Source: Candidatus Eisenbacteria bacterium
GTDB taxonomy: Bacteria; Eisenbacteria; RBG-16-71-46; JACRLI01
Direction: 5' to 3'
Assembly: GCA_016235265.1 (NCBI GenBank)
Contig: JACRLI010000023.1
Coordinates: 113,820-177,819, forward strand
DNA length: 64,000 nucleotides
Shown: positions 17,122-25,636 of the stretch, piece after piece
How the letters are laid out: every line of letters starts with the position of its first letter
Numbering within the stretch: position 1 is the stretch's first letter
Notes under the pieces: generated by a model
The model's database searches: none
What the model was told of the DNA's origin: nothing
The model's input: the letters and a program-made list of their open reading frames with translations, nothing else
Translations under genes and position numbers: made by a program

Positions 17122-17158
17122 CAAAGTGGTCCCGACCGATCGGGTCGGGGCAACTTTG
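17122..17158 (-). terminator. Hairpin closing the exosortase operon
   Basis: Inner stem cccgacc/ggtcggg (17131-17137 and 17143-17149), then a 3x3 internal loop, then an outer stem caaagt/actttg (17122-17127 and 17153-17158). A partly overlapping alternative hairpin tgtcacg/cgtgaca (17157-17163 and 17174-17180) lies next to it. On the minus strand these follow the last exosortase-locus gene and precede osmC. There is no long T run. Confidence 0.55.
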
Positions 17159-17192
17159 TCACGACCGGCGCCCCGTGACAATACGGGTGCAC

Positions 17193-17738
17193 CTACCGCG
17201 GGAGGGGGAGCTTGCGGGGGCGGGAATTCGCCGATCCGAAGATCCCGGGCGGAAACTGGACCAGCCACAGCGCTGCCGGTGCCACCCAATGCAGGCTGGT
17301 CAGCACGGCGTAGGCGGCCGCGACCAGCTCCACCCCCGGGCGGCTCCGCTGCCAGCACGCCAGTATTCCGAATAGGGTGATCGTGACGACCTGCAGGCAG
17401 ATCAACCCTGCGACGCCCGCCCCGAGCCCGGCCGCGTGCGCGAGGGCGCGACGGGGAGCCGTGGCGCACAGCCCGAGGTAGATGGGCAGCTGGGCCCAGA
17501 GGGCCGACAGGTCCCCCAACGGGAACACCCGGCCGTCCCCGGCCCGGGTGCACCCGATGCCGTCGCCCATCCAGCCGAGGCTGTTCGCCTCACCGGACAG
17601 GAACCGCAGGAGCGGTGTGGCCAGCACGCACAGGAACCCATCATAGGGGGCGTGCCACGCGCTGAGCGCCGCGTAGATGACCGACGATACGCCCAGGAAG
17701 CTAGCCGCGCGGGCGGCGCGGAGCGCCGGCCTGTTCAC
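17193..17738 (-). CDS. Multi-pass membrane protein of the exosortase locus
   Basis: 181 residues with about four hydrophobic helices (starting near SFLGVSSVIYAALSAW, PIYLGLCATA, AGLGAGVAGLICLQVVTITL and AAAYAVLTSLHWVAPAALW) and a basic tail. No family recognised. It overlaps the exosortase gene by 38 bp on the same strand, so it is almost surely part of the same operon. The start is GTG 17738 with only a weak SD; a later GTG is possible. It is inferred to be an accessory of the sorting enzyme, or to supply the partner to which the cleaved substrate is joined. That is unproven. Confidence 0.6.
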   Translation of the reverse strand: MNRPALRAARAASFLGVSSVIYAALSAWHAPYDGFLCVLATPLLRFLSGEANSLGWMGDGIGCTRAGDGRVFPLGDLSALWAQLPIYLGLCATAPRRALAHAAGLGAGVAGLICLQVVTITLFGILACWQRSRPGVELVAAAYAVLTSLHWVAPAALWLVQFPPGIFGSANSRPRKLPLPR

Positions 17739-18243
17739 GTCGCAGCCATCCGACCGCCATGGCCATCACTGCCCCCATCATGCCGACCTGCCAGACGTAC
17801 AGATGCACGACGTCGACCAGCGCCGGCTGGAAGACGGTGAGGCCCACCAGCGAGAACAACCGCAGCAGATTGAGGGCCGCCAGCGTCGGGAGCATCCATC
17901 GCATTGCCAGCCCCCGCCGGTGCCAGCTCGTGCGGCTGGCGAGCACCCACGCCACGAGTATGGTGGCCAGTTGGATCCCGTTGCACGGATCGTCCAACCG
18001 CGCCCGGGTTCCGTGGAAGTAGAAGGTGTCCCCCCGGGCTTCGCAGGGCAGCCCCACGAGCGGCAGGACCAGCGCCATCAGGCGCGCCAGGCCGTGATTC
18101 ACCAGGTCGTGCAGCGGCCGCGCCAGGGACGTGAGGACGTCCAGGAGCAACCACAGCCCCACGAAATGGGCGGCGAACCTGAGGGCGCGGCGCCGGCTCT
18201 CCTTCTCCGACGACACTCGTGCCTCTGCGCCCGACGTTCCCAT
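17701..18243 (-). CDS. Short exosortase (XrtH-like) cysteine transpeptidase
   Basis: 180 residues, multi-pass membrane protein. It shows the exosortase/archaeosortase triad: Cys in DDPCNGIQLATILVAW (about 83), Arg in LNLLRLFSLVGL (about 127), His in VVHLYVWQVGM (about 147). Exosortases cut C-terminal PEP-CTERM-type signals in the inner membrane and are thought to transfer the protein to an envelope acceptor. The short length matches the IPTL-CTERM-specific XrtH group better than the long EpsH/XrtA type. The start is ATG 18243 with GGAGG 10 bases upstream; a GTG start at 18270 is possible. The upstream gene encodes a probable dedicated substrate. Confidence 0.82.
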   Translation of the reverse strand: MGTSGAEARVSSEKESRRRALRFAAHFVGLWLLLDVLTSLARPLHDLVNHGLARLMALVLPLVGLPCEARGDTFYFHGTRARLDDPCNGIQLATILVAWVLASRTSWHRRGLAMRWMLPTLAALNLLRLFSLVGLTVFQPALVDVVHLYVWQVGMMGAVMAMAVGWLRREQAGAPRRPRG

Positions 18244-18339
18244 GCCCCGGATTCCTCCCGGTCTTTCCACGAAACTCCCCGCCGGCGCGCCGACGAAGGG
18301 AGGCGCGCCGGCCAGGGAGGTGGGACCTGTGTGGCAGGC

Positions 18340-18945
18340 TCAGCGGGGCGTCGCGCCGGTGGAAGCCCGCCGCCGCAGGAGGTAGATGCCTCCGGACATC
18401 GCCAGCAGAACCAGCAGGATCCTCCCCGGCCAGCCCACGGCCGGCCAGACTTCGCCGGCCGACGGCTGGTAGGCGAGGAAGGTCGGGCCGTTGTGGGCCG
18501 AGCCCGACGGTATGCCATTGCCCTGGGCGTCGTCTCCCAGAGTCATATACACCATCCCGCCGCCTCCGCGTTGTTCGGGCCCGGTGATCACGATGACCTC
18601 GCTCGCATCGTGCTTGATCCGGTGTCCCAGGTTGCCCGGGTCCTGTGGCGTGACCAGCTTGAGGTACTTCACGTTCCCGGTCTGCTCGAATCCGGCGATG
18701 CCCCAACCTGGCGTGGCCGTGGCGTAGTCGGCGATGACATCATCCTTTCCGCACCGGATCTCGAGATTGTCCCATTTCACGGTATCCGAGCCCTTCGTGA
18801 TCGTCACGGTGAGCTTGTTGTCCTGGATCTCGGATTTCACCGTGGTGGTCAGGGGTGTGGCGGCGGCGCCACTTGCGGCGGCGGTCAGCGCCAGGAGAAC
18901 AGCAGCTGCCGTGGGGGCAAGATGAACACGAGTGGGCAGGGGCAT
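18340..18945 (-). CDS. Probable exosortase substrate with C-terminal sorting signal
   Basis: 201 residues. An N-terminal signal peptide (PTAAAVLLALTAAASGAAA) precedes a beta-rich body of no recognised family. The C-terminus has the tripartite layout of a sorting signal: short motif VWPAVGWPG, hydrophobic helix RILLVLLAMSGGIYLL, then basic RRRASTG. The motif has the Pro, Trp and Gly of IPTLxxWG signals, but altered. It directly precedes the exosortase gene (96 bp), which supports a one-enzyme-one-substrate pair. The start is ATG 18945, nine bases after GGAGG. The protein should be exported, inserted by its C-terminal helix, and cleaved by the neighbouring enzyme. The role of the mature protein is unknown. 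Confidence 0.75.
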   Translation of the reverse strand: MPLPTRVHLAPTAAAVLLALTAAASGAAATPLTTTVKSEIQDNKLTVTITKGSDTVKWDNLEIRCGKDDVIADYATATPGWGIAGFEQTGNVKYLKLVTPQDPGNLGHRIKHDASEVIVITGPEQRGGGGMVYMTLGDDAQGNGIPSGSAHNGPTFLAYQPSAGEVWPAVGWPGRILLVLLAMSGGIYLLRRRASTGATPR

Positions 18946-19693
18946 GAGAGTCATCCTCCGAGAGCAGGCGCTCTCCGCGGGTCGGAAGTGGGCCTTCCAC
19001 CGCGTCTCGGGCAGAGTCACGGAGCCGGTCCGCCGCGCGAACGGGGCGGAACCGGCTGGTTCCCTGCGGCCAGAATACCGGTGCGCCGCGGAAGCCGACG
19101 CCGTCAGATTGGAGAATGAACTGTCAGTATACGGATGCTCAGGGCGAGTATGATGAAGTGAAGATGACTGCGGCCATAAAGGAGAATGCTGACTTGCGAA
19201 GGTGTCTGGCAGCTAGTAATGACAAATATATTCGGTTTCGCCGGGAATGCAAGGGCAAACAAGTGATACTCAAGGTGCGCGCAGTGGAATGTCCTCCGGG
19301 GACTCCCCTGCAGCCACGCCTGGAGCCTACCCCGGGAGGCGTCAGGCTGCTCGCGCACCCTGCGTAACGGGGGAGCCCACATCCATCCGGGTTCAGTAGC
19401 CCCGCGCCTGGGACCATGGCCTCCCGGGCGTGGCGTGGGCATTCGAGTGCCCTCCGGGGGCCTGGCATGCCTCGGCGGACTGCGCCCGGCCCCGCGTGGC
19501 GGGTCGGGTGCATCCCCATCCGCGGAAATAGTTTACACGGATGAAACATGGGGATCTACGCATCCGCCCCCGCCGGCGGGGGAGGGATCGCCGCGTCCGC
19601 GGTTCGGGCTTGTTTCGGGGTCGCGGGCGCGGTACCGTTGCGGCGTTCCGCTGAAAAGTGAGTGTGACATCCGATCCCCGACCGGAGGACCGA
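18946..19693. other. Long non-coding stretch with an AT-rich island
   Basis: 748 bp between the divergent exosortase locus and the OPA transporter. Bases about 19100-19275 are near 45-50 % GC, far below the surroundings. They contain an open frame 19116-19367 (+, 83 codons) with AT-rich codons in its first half; I do not recognise it and it has no well-placed ribosome-binding site. The rest (19280-19690) returns to high GC and holds a perfect palindrome ccccgccggcgggg near 19568. No convincing promoter pair was found. The island may be a remnant of transferred DNA or a regulatory region. Confidence 0.4.
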
Positions 19694-21136
19694 ATGACCG
19701 CGGGTGTGCCGAGTTCCAGTGCCGCTGGCGCTCCGAACCACAGTCCAGCCTTCAGGCTCCGCAGGTTCTACAACTGGTTTCCCCTCGGCCTCACCTACGC
19801 CACGTTCTACATGGGCCGCTACAACTTCAACGTGGTCAAGGGCGACATGGGCCAGATGTTCCATCTCGACAAGGCGCAGATGGGGATCATCGCCACCGCG
19901 GGATTCTGGACCTATGCGCTGAGCGTGATCTTCAACGGCCCGCTGGCCGACCGCATCGGCGGGCGCAAGGCCATCCTGGTGGGTGCGCTGGGCGCGTCGG
20001 CGGTGAACCTCGCCATCGGGTTGCTGTTCCTCAACGGCTGGGCCACCAAGCTCATCGTGGGGATGTCGCTGCTGTACTCGGTGAACATGTACTTCCAGAG
20101 CTTCGGCGCGCTCTCGGTGGTGAAGGTGAACGCGGCGTGGTTCCACGTGCGCGAGCGCGGTGTGTTCGGCGGGATCTTCGGGATCATGATCTCCAGCGGC
20201 TACTTCCTGGCGATCTCCTTCGGCGGTTGGATCCTGGCGCACTTCCCGTGGTACTGGGTGTTCCTGGTCCCGTCGCTGGCCATCGCACTGATGTACGTGG
20301 TGGACCTGCTGGTGGTGCGCGACCGGCCCTCGCACGCGGGCCACGCGGACTTCCACACCGCGGACGCCTCCTCGGGCGACGAGACCCCGGTGAACCTGGC
20401 CTACATCGCGAAGATGGTGCTTACAAACCCGGTGCTGGTCACCATCGCCGCCGCCGAATTCTGCACCGGGTTCGTGCGCCAGGGGCTGATGCTCTACTTC
20501 ACCGAGTTCCTCTCCGAGGTGCACCACGTGGGCAAGGGCACCGCGATGTTCTGGTGGGCCGGCTTCGGCGTCACGCTGGGGGGCATCTGCGGCGGCCTGC
20601 TATGCGGCTGGATGTCCGACAAGCTGTTCCACTCCCGGAGGCCCCCGGTGGCGTTCCTGTTCTACATCGCGCAGGCGCTCTCGCTGCTGTGGCTGGGCTA
20701 CGCCGGCAGCGCGGGAATGGCCACCTTCCTGATCGGGTTCTGCTGCATGTGGATCTTCGGCGTGCACGGCATGCTCTCGGGCACGGCTTCCATGGACTTC
20801 GGCGGCCGCAAGGCGGCCGCCACGGCGGCGGGCATGCTGGACGGCATCCAGTACGTCGCCGCGGGCTTTACCGGCTACTGGATGGGCTGGATCCTCAAGA
20901 CGTACGGCTGGGACGGCGTGGCGCCGTCCGCCACCCACCAGGCGGCCAACGCGCAGGTGTGGGTGCTGTGCATCATCCCGTTCTCCATCGCCGGGGCGCT
21001 GATCATGACCCGGGTGTGGAACGCGAAGCCGACTTCGAAATCCGCGGGCCACGGGCCGTCGGCGCCCACCGGGGCCATCCGCCCGCCGGCCCGCCCGCGC
21101 TCGGGAAGGCCCGAGGAAGAGCTCGTCGGAGTGTGA
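19694..21136 (+). CDS. MFS transporter, organophosphate:phosphate antiporter (OPA) type
   Basis: 480 residues with twelve hydrophobic segments. The first cytoplasmic region RRFYNWFPLGLTYATFYMGR with YNFNVV matches the GlpT/UhpT/UhpC family, and NGPLADRIGGRKA is the loop 2-3 MFS signature. Family members exchange glycerol-3-phosphate or hexose phosphates for phosphate, but some (UhpC) are sensors, so the substrate is not fixed. The start is ATG 19694 with GGAGG five bases upstream. The C-terminal tail is Pro/Arg-rich and cytosolic. It is followed by ogt after 13 bp. Confidence 0.85.
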   Translation: MTAGVPSSSAAGAPNHSPAFRLRRFYNWFPLGLTYATFYMGRYNFNVVKGDMGQMFHLDKAQMGIIATAGFWTYALSVIFNGPLADRIGGRKAILVGALGASAVNLAIGLLFLNGWATKLIVGMSLLYSVNMYFQSFGALSVVKVNAAWFHVRERGVFGGIFGIMISSGYFLAISFGGWILAHFPWYWVFLVPSLAIALMYVVDLLVVRDRPSHAGHADFHTADASSGDETPVNLAYIAKMVLTNPVLVTIAAAEFCTGFVRQGLMLYFTEFLSEVHHVGKGTAMFWWAGFGVTLGGICGGLLCGWMSDKLFHSRRPPVAFLFYIAQALSLLWLGYAGSAGMATFLIGFCCMWIFGVHGMLSGTASMDFGGRKAAATAAGMLDGIQYVAAGFTGYWMGWILKTYGWDGVAPSATHQAANAQVWVLCIIPFSIAGALIMTRVWNAKPTSKSAGHGPSAPTGAIRPPARPRSGRPEEELVGV

Positions 21137-21149
21137 GGGAGGGCCCGGA

Positions 21150-21659
21150 ATGTCGGTGATCAGCCACCTGCTCGCCACCCCGGTCGGGGCGCTGGAGCTC
21201 GAGGCCACCGAGAATGGCCTGTTGCGCCTGGCCTTCCTCAACCGCGCGCCCTCCAGCCCCAGGGCGGCCCCGCGTGGCGACAGCGACGCCGAGGTCCACA
21301 TGCGCGCGACCCGCAGGCAGCTGGGCGAGTATTTCAAGGGCGAGCGGAAGCGCTTCCAGTTGCAGCTGGACCTCCGCGGCACCGACTTCGAGTGGCAGGT
21401 CTGGGAGATCCTGCTCACCATTCCCTACGGGAAGACCCGCACCTACGGGGAGCTTGCCCGGGACCTGGGCGGCGTGGAACTGTCACGCGCCGTGGGCGGG
21501 GCGGTGGGCAGCAACCCGGTGGCCATCATCGTGCCCTGCCACCGCGTGATCGGCGCGGACGGTTCGCTGACCGGCTTCGGCGGCGGGCTCCCGCGCAAGG
21601 AGAAGCTGCTGCGCCTGGAAGGCGTGGACCTGGATGGGCCGCAGATGGCGTTGTTCTGA
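21150..21659 (+). CDS. ogt: Methylated-DNA--[protein]-cysteine S-methyltransferase
   Basis: 169 residues. The active site is PCHRVIGADGSLTGFGGGL, where Cys accepts the alkyl group from O6-methylguanine, and the preceding DNA-recognition helix is YGKTRTYGELARDLG. It has a short N-terminal domain as in Ogt/MGMT and no Ada regulatory domain. It is a suicide repair protein in the cytosol. It starts 13 bp after the transporter gene with a GGAGG-like site, so it is probably in the same transcript with no functional link. Confidence 0.95.
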   Translation: MSVISHLLATPVGALELEATENGLLRLAFLNRAPSSPRAAPRGDSDAEVHMRATRRQLGEYFKGERKRFQLQLDLRGTDFEWQVWEILLTIPYGKTRTYGELARDLGGVELSRAVGGAVGSNPVAIIVPCHRVIGADGSLTGFGGGLPRKEKLLRLEGVDLDGPQMALF

Positions 21660-21718
21660 GCCCGGGGCGCCGGCGCTGCGCGACAGGAGCCCGGGCCCCC
21701 GGGTGGTGGGGGGCGGCC

Positions 21719-23767
21719 CTAGAAGCCCGTCTCGCGGTCCGACTTGATCACCGCGAACTTCCCCACGTGGCGCTGGCCGGTCTTCACGTCCTCCACGGAG
21801 TACAGGTAGAGTCCCGTGGCCACTGCCTGGTCCCTGTCGCTGATCAGGTCCCAGGCCATCATGGAGCCGGAAAACGCGGGCGCCTTCAGGCCGCCGGTGT
21901 TGCCGGGGTCGTACACGCCGCGGGCGCCCTGGCCGCGGTAGGTGGACGAGTCGAAGTCAAAGCTCTTCACCAGGTCCCCCGCCAGCGAGTACACGCGCAC
22001 CTTCGCCCGGGCCGGCAAGCCCACGAACCACAGATAGTGATTTCGCGCCAGGGACGCGGCGTCCCAGCGGGCTTCCACGCGGTAGGGGTTGGGGAAGACA
22101 CTGATCCCCTGTGCCGCCGTGGCCGCGGGATCGGGCCCCGGGAACGCCATGGCCAGGTTCTGGCTGATGCCGCTCTCCAGGCTCGGCACCCGCGCGTCGC
22201 CCTTGTCGAAACTGGTCATGGCGGCGAAGTACTTGAAGCCGTCGCGCATGCCCTCCACCCGGTAGCGGTAGGTGTACGCCGTGGTATCGTCCCCGAAACG
22301 GCGCGGCTCCGGCAGGCGCCAGCGCTCCAATCCGGTGTTGGGCGGCACGCTGTCGGCCACGTCCGCCTGGAACACCAGCGGCATCTTCTCGGGATCCTCG
22401 CCCAGGTACAGCCGGTAGCCTTCGAAGTCGTGCTTGTCCGTGCGCAGGCTGGTGGAGTCCGCCACGCCCTCCGGGAAGGCGTCCCAGTACACGTCCAGCG
22501 CATTGCCCCGGGGTATCAGCCTGATCTTCGGCGAGGGTGGCGGCGTGGGCAGCACGTAGTTCAGGTCGAAGGCCAGCTGCGCGAATCGCGCGTGGGACTC
22601 CAGCGCTTCGCGCCCCCGCCCGGCCACGAACGCGAAGTCCACGGTGATGCTGGAGTCCCGCTCCAACACCGGGAACGGGCCCAGCGTGAACATCTCCACC
22701 GGGGAATCGCTGCCCAGCAGGATGTTGGAGGTGGGCTCGGCGCGGGCGGTGTCGGCCATCCGGCTGTAGCGCAACGCGTCGTACTTGCTCAGGTCCGAGG
22801 CCGGATCGTAGCGCCACCACTGCCAGTGCGGCTGTGCGCGCGGCGAGACGGTCCGCGAGCCCAGGAACTTCACGCCCGCCCAGTAGGGGTTGACCTCCTC
22901 GGTGATGCAGTGGCCCTCGGCGGCGCAGAAATGCTCCTCCACCAGCTTCAGGCTGTCGGAGTAGTCCAGCTTGGTGCTGTAGAACCAGGTGCGCGGGCCG
23001 GTGCCCGCGTTGGGCAGCCAGCCCGAGTACAGCAGCTTGTTGTTGGACACCAGCTGCGAGTACAGCCCCACGTAGACGTTGCGCAGCAGGTCGCCGGTGT
23101 TGGTGATCTTGAAGTGCGCCACCACGAAGGCGCTCGCCAGGTCGAAGCTCCAGCTGTACGTCTCCACCCGGGTCTTCAACTGCAGCGGCACGTGCGGCTC
23201 GAGCCCGGTGATGGGGGCGCGCGCGTCGTCGCTGTACTCGGCGATCAGGTCCTGTTCCGAGACCGCGGTGCGGCTGTAGTTCCTGTCGTTCTCGAGGCGG
23301 CTGCGGCGCAGGAGGTTGTTGCCCGCGGGGGCCCACTCGGTTCCGCCGGCGCTGCCGGGCGTGCCGCCATACATCCCGTCCACGCAGCCGGTGGAGACGT
23401 GCGCGGTGGCCTGGAACGACGTGTCCGAGCCCGTCGGCAGCGTGCGCGCGCCCACCCACAGCCCCGCCCGCACCAGGTGTTCCATGCCGCTGCCCAGCGG
23501 GTACTCCATGGACGGGGTGCGGTCGGTGAGGTTGGTCCCGAAGAAACCGTAGTTGGTGACCGTGAGGCCCATGCGGCTGCCGGTGGTGTAGTCCCGGGAG
23601 TACCGGAAGCCCAGGGCGCCGGGCGTGCCCAGCGGGCCGGGAAGGGAAACGCCGGACGCGGGCTCCGCCGCCGCGGATGGGGACACACCCGTGCCGCCGC
23701 CCAGGGAGGCGGCGAGCAGGAGGGCGGCGGACAGCGCGGCAAAACGCATTGGCAAAGTGGTTTCCAT
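21719..23767 (-). CDS. Large secreted protein with FlgD/T9SS-like C-terminal module
   Basis: 682 residues. It has a signal peptide (RFAALSAALLLAASLGGGTG) and a long body rich in Tyr, Trp and Asp typical of surface proteins. The last ~110 residues contain NPYRVEARWD, KVRVYSLAGDLVKSFDF and ATGLYLYSVEDVKTGQR, ending GKFAVIKSD. That ending is the beta-sandwich pattern (FlgD-Ig-like) used as a C-terminal sorting region in T9SS-type systems. No catalytic domain recognised. The start is ATG 23767 or 23749; neither has a good SD. Expected at the cell surface. Cargo or scaffold role unknown. Confidence 0.75.
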   Translation of the reverse strand: METTLPMRFAALSAALLLAASLGGGTGVSPSAAAEPASGVSLPGPLGTPGALGFRYSRDYTTGSRMGLTVTNYGFFGTNLTDRTPSMEYPLGSGMEHLVRAGLWVGARTLPTGSDTSFQATAHVSTGCVDGMYGGTPGSAGGTEWAPAGNNLLRRSRLENDRNYSRTAVSEQDLIAEYSDDARAPITGLEPHVPLQLKTRVETYSWSFDLASAFVVAHFKITNTGDLLRNVYVGLYSQLVSNNKLLYSGWLPNAGTGPRTWFYSTKLDYSDSLKLVEEHFCAAEGHCITEEVNPYWAGVKFLGSRTVSPRAQPHWQWWRYDPASDLSKYDALRYSRMADTARAEPTSNILLGSDSPVEMFTLGPFPVLERDSSITVDFAFVAGRGREALESHARFAQLAFDLNYVLPTPPPSPKIRLIPRGNALDVYWDAFPEGVADSTSLRTDKHDFEGYRLYLGEDPEKMPLVFQADVADSVPPNTGLERWRLPEPRRFGDDTTAYTYRYRVEGMRDGFKYFAAMTSFDKGDARVPSLESGISQNLAMAFPGPDPAATAAQGISVFPNPYRVEARWDAASLARNHYLWFVGLPARAKVRVYSLAGDLVKSFDFDSSTYRGQGARGVYDPGNTGGLKAPAFSGSMMAWDLISDRDQAVATGLYLYSVEDVKTGQRHVGKFAVIKSDRETGF

Positions 23768-23920
23768 GGGCCAGCATGGAGGGCGGAAGAGCCGTTACTA
23801 TGCCCGTGCGCGCCCACAAGGTCAAGTCGGTCCGGGGATCGGTCGGGGCCGGCCGGCCCGGGCCCACTTCGCGCACCCGCGGCCCGCCACGGGCCCCACA
23901 GACATTCACGGAGGAATTGG

Positions 23921-24835
23921 ATGCTCCCAGCGCTCGCCGCCCTGCTCGTCCTCGCCACCGCTGCCGCCCCACCCGTTCCCGCCGGGCCCGCGAAGCTCGC
24001 GCCGGCCGAGGCCGAGACGCTCAAGGCCGCCATCCTGCGCGACCGGAGGCAGACCGAGGGCTGGCTCAAGTCCGCGCCCACCTCCTACCTGGCCACCGTC
24101 CAGCGCAAGGACTTCGGCACCCGGACCACGCTCACCGTGGGCGGCGCCGCGGACAACGACGTGGTCATCGCGGACGCGGCCGTGAAGCCGCACCACCTGC
24201 AGGTGACCGTGGCCGGCGATTCGTTCCAGGTGGCCACCGTGGACGCCGGCGCGACCTTCAAGGTGAAGGACGCGGAGCGCCGCGAGGCCCGGGTGGGCCC
24301 CAGCGCCGTGGGCCTGGGCCGCTACACGCTGCGGCTCTCGCACCAGCGGTTCCCGGCCATCATCGTCTTCGACCCGAAGAGCCCGCGCTACCGCGACTAC
24401 AAGGGCCTGAAGTTCTTCCCGGTGGACTTTGCGTACCGCTTCCAGCTGCCGCTCACCGCGAGCCCGAGGCCCGAAACCACGATCATCCTCTCCACCCGGG
24501 GAAACCAGCGGCACGCGGTGCGGCTGGGCTGGTTCGACTTCACCGTGGGCCGGAGCCCCTGCCGCCTGGAGGCGGTGCGGCTGCTCGAGCCGGGCGTGGG
24601 GGAGAACGACCTGGGAGTGTTTTTCACGGATGCCACCAGCGGGAAGCAGTCCTATCCGCTGGGGCGGTACGTGGACGTCACGCGCATGCAGTCGGGCCTG
24701 TACGTGCTGGACTTCAACACCGCCTACAACCCCGCGTGCGCCGTGTCTGACCACTACAACTGCCCCTATCCGCCCAAGGGCAACCGCCTGAAGGTGGCCA
24801 TACGGGCCGGCGAGATGAACGCGCACTACCACTAG
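23921..24835 (+). CDS. DUF1684 family exported protein
   Basis: 304 residues. It has a signal peptide (LPALAALLVLATAAAPPVPA) and the DUF1684 core: FFPVDFAYRFQLPL, LGWFDFTVG, GVFFTDATSGKQSYPLGRYV and NTAYNPACAVSDHYNCPYPP near the C-terminus. The biochemical role of the family is not known. The start is ATG 23921 with GGAGG seven bases upstream. It is divergent from the secreted protein at 23767, so both promoters lie within 150 bp. It ends at a strong bidirectional hairpin. Confidence 0.88.
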   Translation: MLPALAALLVLATAAAPPVPAGPAKLAPAEAETLKAAILRDRRQTEGWLKSAPTSYLATVQRKDFGTRTTLTVGGAADNDVVIADAAVKPHHLQVTVAGDSFQVATVDAGATFKVKDAERREARVGPSAVGLGRYTLRLSHQRFPAIIVFDPKSPRYRDYKGLKFFPVDFAYRFQLPLTASPRPETTIILSTRGNQRHAVRLGWFDFTVGRSPCRLEAVRLLEPGVGENDLGVFFTDATSGKQSYPLGRYVDVTRMQSGLYVLDFNTAYNPACAVSDHYNCPYPPKGNRLKVAIRAGEMNAHYH

Positions 24836-24857
24836 GTGTCCTGCGGCCGACAACGAC

Positions 24858-24894
24858 ACGGGGCACCGGGCGCGCACGCCGCCCGGTGCCCCGT
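24858..24894. terminator. 15-bp bidirectional hairpin between convergent genes
   Basis: Perfect stem acggggcaccgggcg (24858-24872) with its complement at 24880-24894 and a 7-base loop. It separates the DUF1684 gene (+) from the lipoprotein gene (-) and can serve both. It lacks a real T run on either side. Confidence 0.7.
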
Positions 24895-24916
24895 CTGAAT
24901 GCCGCCCGGCCCGGGT

Positions 24917-25339
24917 CTAGTGGACCGCGAACTCCTTCGTCCCCACGACGCGACCGGTGGACTGGATGATCCCCACCGCCCGGAACGCCCCTGTGCGGGT
25001 CCAGGGGTAGGAGGACACCATGATGTGCCCGTACGTCTGGGGGTTCCCGTAGCTGGCGCTGTCCACCGGCGTGTAGACCCCGCCCGAGATGCTCTCCATC
25101 CGGATCCGCACCTGCGAGCCACCGATGTCGAGGTTGCTCTCCAGTCGCCAGTAGATCGTCACGGACGCGGCCGCGATGTGAAACGCGGTCGTCTCGCCGG
25201 TGATGTTGAAGCCGCTCATTCCGGTGCCCAGGGTCAGCTTGTCGGTGAAGGTGTCATTGGATGGGTTGGTGGCATCGTCGCAGCCCGCCAGGAGCATCAG
25301 CAGGCTCAGGATCAACGCCACGGCGGCCGTGCGCCTCAT
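24917..25339 (-). CDS. Small lipoprotein of unknown function
   Basis: 140 residues. It has a lipoprotein signal RRTAAVALILSLLMLLAGC with lipobox LAGC, so it is anchored by Cys about 20. The mature part is Thr/Ser/Ile-rich and likely all-beta (DKLTLGTGMSGFNITGE, ASVTIYWRLESNLDIGG). No family recognised. The start is ATG 25339 because GGAGG lies five bases upstream; the ATG at 25351 overlaps that SD. Confidence 0.7.
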   Translation of the reverse strand: MRRTAAVALILSLLMLLAGCDDATNPSNDTFTDKLTLGTGMSGFNITGETTAFHIAAASVTIYWRLESNLDIGGSQVRIRMESISGGVYTPVDSASYGNPQTYGHIMVSSYPWTRTGAFRAVGIIQSTGRVVGTKEFAVH

Positions 25340-25539
25340 GAGGCCCTCCATGGTTGAGAAGGAACAGACAGAAGCCACGGCCATGGTACACGGATTTCGC
25401 GTCCTCCGGAAGCTGGGGGCCGGGGATTTTGACCGCGGCACACATTTCGCGCCCTCCGGGAGCCCGAGGCCTGTAGATTCTCTCCGCGGCACGCTCGGCT
25501 GAGCATCCTGCTCAGCCTCGCTGCGGCTGCCCGCGAGGC

Positions 25540-25568
25540 TTGTGAATCCGGCCGCCGGGTTCTATCCT
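25540..25568 (+). promoter_or_regulatory. Candidate sigma-70 promoter of ispG
   Basis: TTGTGA (25540-25545), 17-base spacer, TATCCT (25563-25568), about 70 bp before the ispG ATG. A 9-bp perfect hairpin ggctgagca-tcc-tgctcagcc (25497-25517) sits just upstream and may end transcription from the left or act as an operator. Confidence 0.5.
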
Positions 25569-25636
25569 GACTCGAGACTGCGGGCGCCGCCCCGCTTCGC
25601 GCAGCCCGGAGTCCCTGCGTCCCGGAGAACACCTGA

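Noticed and set aside
19116-19367. A real 83-residue gene in the AT-rich island
   Set aside because: No well-placed SD, no family, and composition changes halfway through the frame; left as a noted frame only.
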